Part shown: one piece after another, positions 47,450-59,100 of the stretch | Layout of the letters: every line of letters starts with the position of its first letter | Position numbering within the stretch: position 1 is the first letter of the stretch | From: Telmatactis stephensoni | Lineage: Eukaryota > Cnidaria > Anthozoa > Actiniaria > Isophelliidae | Length of the DNA stretch: 64,000 bases | Direction of reading: 5' to 3' | Assembly: GCA_029948255.1 (NCBI GenBank) | Contig: JALIZF010001512.1 | Location: 248,001-312,000, forward strand | Program-made: the position numbers and the translations under genes | The notes under the pieces: generated by a model | What the model was told of the DNA's origin: nothing | Database searches by the model: none | Seen by the model: the letters and a program-made list of their open reading frames with translations, nothing else

Positions 47450-49010
47450 GCAGACGTGGACACTAAAAATACAAGCCTATTTGTAGACTAGCTGTTTCTA
47501 ACAGAAAGTGAAGTGCTGCAAGCAGTTTAAGTACTCGTATACTGTATTACCCAAAATGTTTTCAAACAGGTTGACTAGTGCTTGATACCGGTTGATACAA
47601 CAACACAAACTTGTTTTAAGCCGAAATGTATAAATACATTTATTCAAATTTATTGCCTTTTCAAACAATCACAGTCTTTATTTAATAGCATTCATTATAA
47701 AACTAACTGATTAAAGTTTGTTTATAAAAATATGAATTATCGCACCCTGTGGCAGATAAAGAATACTTTTCTATATAATACAGAGAATCTGATAAAGAAT
47801 ACATGTTAATGTACTTGTACGTTTTGGTTGCAGATGTGCACATTAAACATCTGTCGATTTTGCTGAACTAGTGAGAGCAGTCTGTGTTTACTTAAATAAA
47901 GCAAAGTTTCGATTCACCAGAAATTTTAGCGATATGATGTGGCTGTCTGTGAGATTTTACCTCTTTGAAGAACGTTCAAATACAACTTATTGTCTTGCAG
48001 CTTCAACTTAGCTTCGATCAATGAAAAGCTTGTAAAAGAACATTGCCTTCCCCTAGAAATATCACTTAGCATTTTGTGACCTTGATGCATACTTCTAGTA
48101 ACATAAACAACTTGATAATAGTTGTGAATATAACAATGGTTTACCTCGAAAACATACCCAGCTGAATCCTAATTCATATAATGTCGCCATTATGTTTCTC
48201 ACATTGTACAAACACAAGTAAATCCACCTTCTTAACCAGTTGTAACGACCAGTTGTCATATGGTGAGTGCAGTTGTCATAATTTTAAGTGATATCCGGTG
48301 ACCATTAATTCCGATCATTTCAAAGATATTTCGATGACGTCACGAATCATCGTTCACTCCACGTATCTACGTGTCTACCATAAAGCCGAGTTCAGAGCTG
48401 GTCTATAAACATGCCGCGCATGACACACAGGAATCCCATTGCAAGATTAGTGTCGCTGCTCGCTTCGCTCGCAGCAAATATTATCTATTGTTAAGAACCT
48501 TCATTAAGCACAAACATATCGTAGGTCTTACCTGAAGACAGTGGTTTGCTTTGACAGCAAATGGTATGCATGACCAAAAACAGTCTAAAATTGCCTGTTA
48601 TATGTTTGATTCAAAATGAATTTTGACTCATTTTATTTGGTTGGAACAATAATTATTAAAAGTTAATTATCAGCCAATATTCCATGAAATAAACAAACCC
48701 TCAACAAACTGAACAAATGATTTTATTTATATTAAATTTGACAGTGAATATTTTATTATTATTTTATTAGAAATGTATAGTCACTTTTATGTTCTTACTA
48801 GTTTCTTATCCTTCTTGAGAAAAACAAAAATAAACAATAAAAAAACACAAACTTTTTATCCACCTACTCACATTTTTTATACCATTATCTCAAACCTCTA
48901 GCCTAAGGCTTGTTTTCCACCTTATACTTATAAGTTCCTGTATTAATGTTCTCACAATGTTCTCACAATTATTATTATCATTATAATAATCATTATCATT
49001 ATTATTATAT
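47450..49010. other. No gene seen; AT-rich intergenic or intronic DNA
   Basis: Short frames only. ATT/ATC simple repeats near 48,968-49,015 abut the 5' truncation point of the retrotransposon at 49,014. Confidence 0.5.
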
Positions 49011-49013
49011 ATC

Positions 49014-50565
49014 ATGATCATGATCCCACTCACCATGGTGCTGAAGAGGGAGAACTTGGGTTACAGGTTTGGTAAGGAGCAGCAAATGATTAATCATCAG
49101 CTGTTCATGGATGATTTGAAGTTGTATTGTAGGACAAAGGAGAAGTTAGAGAAGTTAGTTGAGGTTGTTCAGGTTTTTTCAAGGGACATTGGAATGGAGT
49201 TTGTGTTGGACAAATGTGCAGTGCTAGTGTTGAAGCAGGGTGTCAAGGAACGTTGTGAAGGGATTGTGTTGCCTAATGGCCAGGTAATGAGTGAGATGGA
49301 TGAGAGTGGGTGTTGGAAGGAGCTGATATTATGCAGAAGGAGATGAAACATAAGGTGAAAGATGAGTACTTGAGGAGGGTGAAGCTGGTGGCAAAGTCGA
49401 AGTTGTATGATGGGATTTTCATCAAAGCGATCAATGTGTGGGATGTCAGTGTGGTTAGGTATAGTGCTGGGATACTGAACTGGAGCGATTGGGAGTTGAA
49501 TGTGAAGACAAGGAAGAGGTTGACAATGTTCGGGGCATTTCATAAAAAGGGGAGTGTCCCAAGATTGTACATGAAAAGGAAGCATGGTGATAGGGGGCTG
49601 ATTAGTGTAATTGATTGTGTGAGGGAGGAAGAGCTGGGTTTGTTTGGGTATGTGAAGGAGAGTGGTGAGTGGATGTTGAAGGTGGCTGGGGAGACCTTGC
49701 AGGTTGGAGATACATGTATGAAGGAGGAGTATAAGAAGAGGGTGCAGAAAGAGAGGAGGGAGAATTTTCTGGGGAAGAGGTAGACGTGTGGAAAGTTCAT
49801 GAGGGATGTGAGTGAGGTGGCGAATGAGGGGTCGTGGCAGTGGTTGAGAGCTGGGTATTTGGGAAATTAAAGGGGACTGAGGGGTTTGTTTTTGCAGCCC
49901 AGGAACAGGCTTTGAGAACAAGGTTTTTTTGGGCCCCAATCCAGAAGGAGGATGTTGATCCAAAGTGTAGGATTTGTGGGAAGGAGGTGCAATCTGTCTG
50001 GCACCTGGCAAGTGGTTGTAGTGGGTTGGCACAGAAAGAGTACAGAAGGAGGCACGATAGGATGGCATTTAAAGTGTATTGGGAGTTGTGTAAGAAGTAT
50101 GGGGTCAAGTACGTGTGCTGATGTATGGTTTAAGGAGGTGACAGATGAGGTTAGGATTTCAGAGGATGGTAAGGTTGAAATTTGGTGGGAAAGGAGTGTT
50201 GAGACAACACAGATGGAACATATATAATTGTCCTGATGTGATTGTGTTGGATTGGGTGCTCAGGAGTGGACATTTGTTGATTTCTTGGTGCCATGGGACA
50301 AGAATGTGTTGTTGAAGGAGGAGGAGCAGGTCAACAGTATACTCCATTGTGCAAGGAGATAAGAAAGATGCACCAGTTGTCAACAAAGATTGTACCATTG
50401 GTTGTTGGTTGTTTGGGTGTTGTGACAAGTAGGCTAGAGGGATACATCAAAGATCTGGGTATCCTGGTTTACAGACGTCTGCAGTCATAGAGACCACTTT
50501 AATTTTGAAAAAGGTCCTTAGTCTCTAAGCTCCTGGTTGGGGCCGAGACTAAAATGTAGGTTAAA
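49014..50565 (+). mobile_element. R2-type non-LTR retrotransposon, 5'-truncated and frame-broken
   Basis: The frame begins inside the reverse transcriptase at its catalytic box (INHQLFMDDLKLYCR; MDD for the usual ADD), followed by FSRDIGMEFVLDKCAVLVLK. The thumb/linker continues in another frame (YLRRVKLVAKSK, RYSAGILNWSDWEL, LISVIDCVREEE). The third part has AQEQALRTRFF, a zinc knuckle CRICGKEVQSVWHLASGC (C-x2-C-x8-H-x4-C), YRRRHDRMAFKVYWELC, then PDVIVLD of the restriction-like endonuclease. This order is that of site-specific R2/NeSL-type elements. At least three frameshifts (near 49,310, 49,783-49,834 and 50,100-50,230) and stops make it non-functional. Fingers and palm are missing. Confidence 0.85.
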
Positions 50566-51490
50566 TTTTCACCTGTTAGTGTAAATGATTTCTACCCTCA
50601 GGTTGTCTGTTTATTATTTATTCAGCAGACACCCTCTATTAAGTGGACACAGAACAAGGTACCAAGTATTTATTTGTATAAAATTCAAAATTCATTACAA
50701 ACACTTCTAAATCTTTGATATTGAAATGAAAAATTATGAAAACACCTCAGTCTGGACCAATCAGAATTTCTCCAATCCAGCAGGATAAACAAGTAAAATT
50801 CTAGTCAAGAACAATAGAATCATTGTAGATGCTCCTTCTTTGCTTTCCACTTCTCCTGGTTTCCCTACTCTCCCCTTCCTAGTTTTATCCACTAAAATCT
50901 CCAGCTTAAGAGGCTGGTTATATTAGCTGTATGTGATTTTGTCTGAATGGGGGTTCCAGATATCAGTGTAAGGTCTGTAATTGCTAACTAAAGACTCTAG
51001 AGGTTGCGAATACTCAATCTCAACAATCACAGGGGTAGCGTGGTGGTGCAAGTAGAATGATTCGAACTCCACAGATAGGTTGAAATAATTCTAACTTTAA
51101 TGACACAATGTTCAATGTCACAGTTCGATAGGTGAGCCATAGAGGTAGGTGATGTCGAATTTGTAGATGTAGATGTGATAGAATTGTAGGTTCGAACTGA
51201 AACATGGATTACAATACATTCTAGCTTACTAAACATGCATAACGTGGATAAATATAATGACATAGAATATAGAATATTTACATGATAACTGATACTGTTC
51301 AATTACTGACAATGACTCAAATCAATTAAACTTTAGCTTGAGGTCAACTCAGTGCTGAGTGCTCAATGATAATTAACAGATTATTACATGAACTAAATAC
51401 ATTTTAACTTGAAGCAATAACATTTAATAAAAAACAAATAAACTAAACTATAATACTTCTGACTATGATTTAAGTAATAAGAAGAAATCA
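50566..51490. other. No gene confirmed
   Basis: CAGCAGACACCCTCTATTAAG near 50,622 resembles a dispersed repeat. On the minus strand an acceptor CATGTTTCAG near 51,205 is followed by an open stretch reading SNLQFYHIYIYKFDITYLYG with a stop soon after. It could be the exon after the candidate at 51,492. Confidence 0.4.
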
Positions 51491-51491
51491 C

Positions 51492-51698
51492 TTACTTTGG
51501 TTTACGCTTGCACCAAGTTGCAATTATTGAAAGAAGATATAGTAAGAATACAATTGAGCAGAGTGTGGATAGAAACCTTAGTGTTGGCCAAAATGCCCAG
51601 AAATCCTCGTAGGATAGCGTCCACACAATAAATGATTTGCACTCTACTGTATAGCGACTTAATAGATTTATAGCTAGTAGAACATGATTAGGATGCAT
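51492..51698 (-). CDS. Candidate first exon of a small membrane protein
   Basis: ATG at 51,698; 68 codons with a hydrophobic segment, STLCSIVFLLYLLSIIATW, followed by the basic CKRKPK. Directly after, the sequence offers a strong donor, CCAAA|GTAAGT. Charge placement fits a single-pass protein. No recognised family and the next exon is uncertain. Confidence 0.25.
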   Translation of the reverse strand: MHPNHVLLAINLLSRYTVECKSFIVWTLSYEDFWAFWPTLRFLSTLCSIVFLLYLLSIIATWCKRKPK

Positions 51699-51699
51699 T

Positions 51700-53005
51700 T
51701 ACCTAATGTTGAATCATTTCCTAATTGAAAGTTCTATTCTAACGTGGGATATAGTTAACGTGAGCTATGCTTAGGGCATTGCAGAAACTATGCGCGCAAA
51801 CCTTAGGGCGGTTCCCTGCAGCACAGATGTAAGAATTATGAACTAAGCATATAGGAAATTAAATAACTATATTTTCTAGGTTAACGTGGTTGATTAAGCG
51901 GGTTTGAACATAACTAATGACCATTATCATGACTTGGAATTCCAATGAAGTTAGTAAGCGTTTCAGAACTAACAAGGTTGAGATTTCTAGATTTCACATT
52001 AAATACCCAATCACTTACTGTAAATAACTGAAATATTATGAGACCCCAGAGCCTTATTCCAAAATAAGTTTGAGAAAACATGTAATTGGGGGCGGGGGGA
52101 CCTACAACACACTAAGTTCAGTGTACTACATTTTTTTTAGTTTCATTGGAAGTTTATAGCATTATAGCAGATCTTCTAGTGTTAGATCTATACGAGTAAA
52201 TGTATAAAGAACGAGAGAGCATGTTATATTGGTGGATATAAACTGATCCGAGCTGAAGACAATATTACTTATCAAACGTCTAGTTGTCAATTATCATATT
52301 GATATTTGACCAGAATTTTCCAAGTTTTACTATTTTTGGCTTAGAAAATCCAAGTTAAAGTTTATGCAAATGAACAAAATCTTTATTCAATATAAAGATC
52401 TACATTACGGTAGTGATTTCCATTGTGTTTTCTAATGAATTATTAATGAGTTTGATAATGTAGGTTATGGTGTTAGCAGCAAAACCCAAAGGAGAGGAGG
52501 GTGGTTTATTTCAGGTGGTTGACTTATTCAAAAGTTGTCCTGAGTAGAATGGGGGACTGTTGAGAGTGTGCTTGACCCTGAAGGCAGGGTCACCACAAGG
52601 GCAGGGTCCCTAATTACTATTTTTAAGCACTGTATTGTAGTAGGACACACACACACACACACTGGCAACTTGTGGCCTTCTCTCCCAAAATAGTGGTGTG
52701 GGTCAGTTAATATCCTTCCAGTGGAAGGGTATGAGTATTATTAGTTTGGTGTACACTACACAACAGTTTAACATCGTTATCTGAGAAGACGTGAAGCTTA
52801 AGGTTGTACCATTTGCAGACTAGTGTAATTATAACAAAGGCAGCACTTTTAATTCTTATTTATTTAAAGCCCCTGAGTGTTGGTCCAACAAACCTGACCT
52901 TTAGCACTGAAGACCAGTAATCAGCCAACTCAGTCATTTATGGTGTTATAAACCCTAAAAGATAACTAAGACAAGTATCCTAGATACTTATCCAGAGATT
53001 AAAGT
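51700..53005. other. No gene seen
   Basis: AT-rich sequence with a short (CA)n microsatellite near 52,647-52,662. No convincing frame on either strand. Confidence 0.5.
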
Positions 53006-53009
53006 TCAT

Positions 53010-53767
53010 ATGAGTCAAATGAGTCAATGAGTCATGAGTCATGAGTCAATGAGTCAATGAGTCAAATATGAAAAATTGTCCATATATGAAAAATTGTCAA
53101 TATTTCTTATTCTAGTTGTCAGAATACAACATCTTTGGTCGTTTCACCTCACCGCGCTGACCAGTATAAGCCACAATTGGGAGCTTGAGATTTTAGAATG
53201 AAGACAATGTTTTCACACTGAGTTGTTGGTGTTGATTTGAATTCCTGTACATACAGTTACGTTCAAACTTTAATATCTCATTCTTTGTATACGACCACAA
53301 ATCATCACTGAAAACACGCATAAGGGATCTTTCAAACTAAAGCTCTCTGCTGAGAGAGAACGAAGACAGTGAGGACATGAGCAAACCACTGACATTGATC
53401 ACAACAACAGGACCAATTAAGACTGATGGCGCAACAGAATTTCAGACTGAATACATCTGGATGAAACCCATATAGGTGATATAGGTCGAGTACTATACAG
53501 AATAGGACGGGAATTACAGAAATCTCACACAGTCCCTAATTAAGTCTTGAAGAAATGGTCTGTTTAGTGAAAACACTGACGCTTGGTCCGAAAGTCATAA
53601 TAATGGAGCTAAAAAATGGTCGGGCAAAGGTGAAACAACCAAAGATGTTGTATTCTGACAACTAGAATAAGAAATATTGACAATTTTTCATATATGGACA
53701 ATTTTTCATATTTGACTCATTGACTCATTGACTCATGACTCATGACTCATTGACTCATTTGACTCAT
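53010..53767. mobile_element. Inverted-repeat element with seven TGAGTCA motifs in each end
   Basis: Terminal arms 53,010-53,150 and 53,627-53,767 are near-perfect inverted repeats. Each starts with a run of TGAGTCA units spaced 0-2 bp apart (seven per arm). ATATGAAAAATTGTC twice follows, then TTCTTATTCTAGTTGTCAGA and ATACAACATCTTTGG. The interior (about 475 bp) has no transposase frame. TGAGTCA is the AP-1 consensus. Probably a non-autonomous DNA element. Confidence 0.85.
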
Positions 53768-53769
53768 AA

Positions 53770-55430
53770 AACATGCTTTCTCACTTATCCACGTACCACT
53801 CTATATTAGAAGTATCCTAGATGTTTTTGCATCTAAGTCCTTCCACCTTCCCTTTTCATTTTATGTGCTTACAAGAAAATTGTTTCAATTTTTCATTGAT
53901 TGTATTAATTTATTTTTGCTGTTTTGATAATCCTATTAATTAGAGTGCGTTAACCTTTTTATGATTCAATTTGAATACACTGCAGAAGCAGGCTAAAACT
54001 GTCAGTCGACGGTCGACATCGAAGATCACTAGAAATAACTCAAGTCACTCAAAATAGTAAGACTTAAGCTTAATTCAAAATTAGTTTTAATTAATAGCAT
54101 TTCATTTTGGTAATTTTAACTTTTCAAAAGAAAAATTATCGCTGGAGTTTTGGATATTGGTTTAAACTGTCTGGCGACTTTCAACTCAGACTTGAACAAG
54201 AAGTAGTTTTTGTCGTGTGCATGTCGATGAGCCGAAGGCTGAAGTACTCGTTTGGTGTTTTCTTCGATTCTTGATAAAGTTTCTTTGCCCCATCTGAGAG
54301 AACTTGTGGCGACAGACTCTCTAAACTTTCTATGAGATACGTTTTGGATAACCAGTCTAAAAAACAATAAATATTAAGATGAATTTGGAAAGCCGGCGAA
54401 CTGACTGTTTTTAAGCCGTTGAAATATGTTGATCTCAGTAAGCTCCAAAAACTTCAATGAAATTTAGAGTTTACCTTCAAAACAGGCACGCTAAGCAGTT
54501 TTAAGTATGCTTGTTGATCTTCTCTTTTTCGAAAAATCCTCAAATTTATCACCAGTAACATTTTTTCTTTCCAACTGTGCTGTAATGCCGTACATTGTAT
54601 ATATTTATTGTATAGTATTATTGCATAGTGACGTGTTGTCACGTCATAACAACGCGTCACGTGGTACAAACTGACCAATCAGAAAATCAGAATTTGTACA
54701 GTGTATGAAAATTGAATAATAAAATGCTTTATTGCACTGTGATGTGCACCTTAATTGGGATTGAGTCAGTACCTGGTTCATGTTTTAATAGTATCTGATT
54801 TCATGTTTTAGGTTTTATTAGTTAAATGCCAACAACAAGTTAGTCGCTAGTCTTTTAGCTCTGAAATCTTTTTTAATTATTATTAGTTTCCCTCCCTTCT
54901 GCCCCAGGCTATGGTGGGCTGAAAAGTTTATTTTGTTTTTATAGCGGAGCTCCCGCGCCGAGGCCGCGGAGCGGAGCACCATACCTAAGAAAAAATGGTA
55001 ACCCATCGAGTTGATTTTTCATGGCTTGAGTATACGTCACTTCGTCGTCCGTACGTCCGTGCCCATCGCGATGCTGATTGGCTGATTGCTTTTTGGCGCC
55101 AACTTGACGCGCGCTGACACTTTGAAAACTGAAAATTTACAAGTTTCCTTGCAGTTTTAACTTGCAAAGCTTAAAAATAGTATTCTCGAAACCTCGTAAA
55201 AATTTAGCGATTTTGATGGACATTAATCTGTGCCAATCTTGACAGGTTAAAGCGAAAAAAACCGTACGTTTGAATTTTTTTCGGGCCTGGTGTCGTTTCA
55301 AAAACTGCTCGAAAGACGAAAGACACAGAGGATATTTTCAAAGTTGAACGACTTTTTAGTTGGATTCGTAGTTTAAAAAAATTCCTCATAATGAATGAGT
55401 CATTGAGGATCGTGTATTCTTCGTTTCGTG
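53770..55430. other. Upstream region of LRR gene; possible minus-strand exon
   Basis: Around 54,116-54,360 an acceptor-like ATTGTTTTTTAG on the minus strand precedes two overlapping open frames (one with ESLESLSPQVLSDGAKKLYQ, one with WGKETLSRIEENTKRVLQ). It could be the last exon of an unknown gene. A GC-rich block GCGGAGCTCCCGCGCCGAGG at 54,943-54,980 and CpG-containing DNA up to 55,120 may be promoter DNA or part of a dispersed repeat; AGCTCCGCTATTAGGTAG recurs at 57,093. Confidence 0.3.
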
Positions 55431-55433
55431 AAG

Positions 55434-56120
55434 ATGCCTTCAGTAAAGCTGCTTAAAAATCTAGCCAAAGTTGGAAATAAATCAAGAATCGTCTGCATTG
55501 AGCGTGAAACAAGGACCAGTATGCTTCGAAAAGACAACAAGGAAAGCACTTCAAGGTAAAGACCCTGGCCAGAAAATGATATCAAAAAGTCTCTTGTACC
55601 TATATTTGATCTTTTATCTTTGATTTGGGATTGATGACTTTAAAAAAAACCTTTTATGCACGTTGAACTGTGGCCAAGTTTAAAGAAACACTCGATCAAG
55701 CCTTACATGAAATGTACAACGACATTTTGTTTTACGGTGAACTTTTTGCACTAGTTCTAATAATGATAAAATTAGTAAAAAAAATTAATTTTGAACTTAT
55801 TTCAACCCCACTAATGTGTAAATACAGCTCAAGTTTTGGTCTGGAATTTAATGAAACAATTGACAGGAAAAAAAGAAGGAATTTTGCCATGCAAACTAGA
55901 GTTGTTTTACTTTATTCATCTGGATGAAGTTGCTCAGTGAGCCCTGTGAAGCCTTAAATACAGACTGAAAATGCTTAATTCCTTGTTTTCTTGTTATTTC
56001 AATTAGCTGTTTTTATAATCACTTTAAATTGTATTATCAGTGTAACCTGGAAGAGAAAAGTGGGAGACAAGTATTCACCTAACTAGTGTGTCATTCTATT
56101 CTACATTAAATAACAAAACA

Positions 56121-56151
<31 letters not shown>

Positions 56152-59100
56152 CACAAAAAAACAAGATGTCACAAATATAGTGAAGACAGACAAATCAATA
56201 TAGTCAATATATGTTGTTCTGTAATATTCAGGATGTCAAAAAGGTTTAATTACTTGTATCAATTTAAAAAAATGTTTTGGAGATTTTGCTTTCTATTTCT
56301 GAAAATTATGAACCCTTACAAAGTCAGTTATGAAATCTGACAGTGAATCTGAATATTGAAATTTACTGTAACAAAGGTCACTGAGCATACAAGCCCATAC
56401 AATATACAAACCAAAACCAAAACTTATTTTAAAAATGCTTTTTAAATAATCTTCATTTCAACTTTTTCAATTACCACAGGAAGCCCAATTCATTTGAATC
56501 AAGAACATAAAAAAATTAAAATTGAAATTGGAGCTTTGCTTTTAGGTAGTAGTTGTTTTGAGTTGTTTTACAATTTCATCTAAAGTCATGATTAGTGTAA
56601 CCTGGAAGAGAGAATTCTTGTTTCGTGTAAAGACAACTATTTATCAGTGTCATTCTACTCTACATAATACAAAAAAAAAAAAAACAAGATGCTACAATAC
56701 TGTCAAGACAGAAAAATCTAAATATAATTTTCTGCAATGTCTAATTGTTTAATTGAAGGATGTTGAATTAGGTTCAGTATTTATGTGAATGAAATCAGTT
56801 TGAGGGATTTTTGCATCCTATTTCTGAGAATTATGAAGCACTTACTACTAAGTCAATTATAAAATCTGACACAAATATCTGAATAAATATCACTATGGTC
56901 ACTGAGTTGAAAGCCTTATAATTCTCAGGAGACTGAAGGGCAAGAAATAAAGCTTGATCTATAGTCTTTATTTCAACTTTTACAACAAAATGCAATCTTT
57001 GTTTGCCTATTACCACAGCAAGCCCAATTCATTTGAATCAAAAATGTCAAAATAAAACAAAGTATTTAAAATTATTATTATATTTAAATGGGAGCTCCGC
57101 TATTAGGTAGTACCTAATTTTTATATTAGGCTTGCATTGTACCACTTGTTTCCTGTCATTATTTCAATAAACTTATCACTGTGTCAAATTGTGAGTTGTG
57201 TCTTCTTTAGGCAGGTATGTTTTAGTACTTAGCAGGAATGAACTAATGTGCAACCTTGCAATTTATATTTACAGGCTCTACCCGTTAGACCTCTCACAGC
57301 ACCAGGAAAGCAGTCATATCTTACTATAGCACTGAAGACAAGGGAGGCCCCTCCATCTCTATTATCAGTACGACCTAAAACAAGTGAAGATAATTATCAA
57401 GATAGTTTAACCCCTCCATCAAGGCCACGACCAGGATCAGGGTTGTCAGATTCTTCTTCTTTATCAAATGCCTCACGGTAATCAATAATTAAAATATCTA
57501 AATTGCACACTATAAAAAACTATTTTGAGCCACCTTAAAGTGCTACTGTTATCAAAACTGTACAAAATTCAATTCAGCTGAAACTTCATTAAGGGTCTAA
57601 TAATCACCAGTTGAAATCTTTTCTGGATAGTTTAGAGGGAAATGCTATTTTCATGAATCTTTAGAGGTGCTGGTGACATCACATTGTCAACCCAAGGCTT
57701 CACATGATTGAAATAGCTCAATGTACCTCTTCTACAAAACTGGTCAGAAAATCAATCCTAAGCACAAACAATGTAAGAAAACTCATTTATGCAAACTTTT
57801 AGTGTCAAAGAATGTCAAAGAAATAAAATTATAGCTCTGGAAACTAAACACAAAGAAGTGTATAGAGTGCAGTCTTGGGTACCAAAGCCTTAATTGGGTT
57901 GAAAATATGATGTCTCTGGCACTCTAAAGATTCATAAAAATATAGTACTTCCCTCTAAACTATGGAGAAAAGATTTGATCTAATGATTGTTAGATATGCC
58001 ATTGAAGAATTACTCAAAGAAGTTTTAGCTATAATTAAATTTTGTACAGTTTTGATAATAGAAGCACTTAATTATATGGCCATCAATGAGCCAAAAATAA
58101 CTGGGTGTAATAATGGGGTGTCTGCATGTATTAAAGGAGTGTATAGTGTTAATGCTTGTCAAGAGATTAATGTTCGATCTGTAGTTGCTATGCCATAATG
58201 AGATGGTCATTAATAATTGTTGAGGTGGCTGTATTAACAGAGTGGCCTATAAGGTGGGGTTCCACTGTGTCTTAATTAACACTCATTGCAGAGTTGTATT
58301 TAGGGTAGTTCCATATAGTTTAGCACATGAGCACAAGATCATTAGCATGCACAATGTTCACTGGAACATGACAGATTTTTTATTTTAATTGGTGATGTCA
58401 TGCCGTGCTAGGCAGGTGATATTTTTGGGAAGAAACTTACCAGAACTTTAACATTGGTAAAATCTTCCCATAATTTTACAAAGTGTTTTTGCAATATTAT
58501 AGAGCTACTGACAGTAGTTGACTTAATCTGAAAAAACTGGTACAACTGAATTTTTTATTTCATAAAATAATTGATATTTTGCAATATATATTTGATTCGA
58601 TCTGTATAGTGCAGAATTTTTAGGTTCTTTGTCAAATGAAAGTTAAAGAATAAAACTTTCATTACAATGAATTTTAAAAACATTCACCATGGAAAATGTG
58701 CATTTTTTATTTATTTTGTTTGGAAAAATGACCTTTGTTAAAGATGGCATGGCATATTGCTATGCTCATTTTCACATCATCAGGTTCCCTGAATCACAGT
58801 CTGTTTGGTTGAATGGCTGTCAATGTTGGTATACAGGCATTTAAAACTATATGTGCATGAAGCTACCTTGATGAAAAGCTATGTTCTTTCTATTTTTTGT
58901 AGTTTTAGTAATAAGTATTGAGGCTATAATATACATGAAAGTATGCAAGAACTAGAATAGGCTATAATATATATTTATTTATCAATTAACCATGAATAAA
59001 ATAAACGATATTAAAATTCTGTTGTGTAACTCTTGCAGTTCAGGTTTGGGAAGATCCAAATATCTAAGAGAGGACAGAGGCCTCAAGGGGTCAGCTTTCA

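Noticed and set aside
49169..50068. 299-codon minus-strand frame rich in Pro, Leu and His
   Set aside because: Exact antisense of the R2-type retrotransposon coding region, which explains the lack of stops; no family resemblance.
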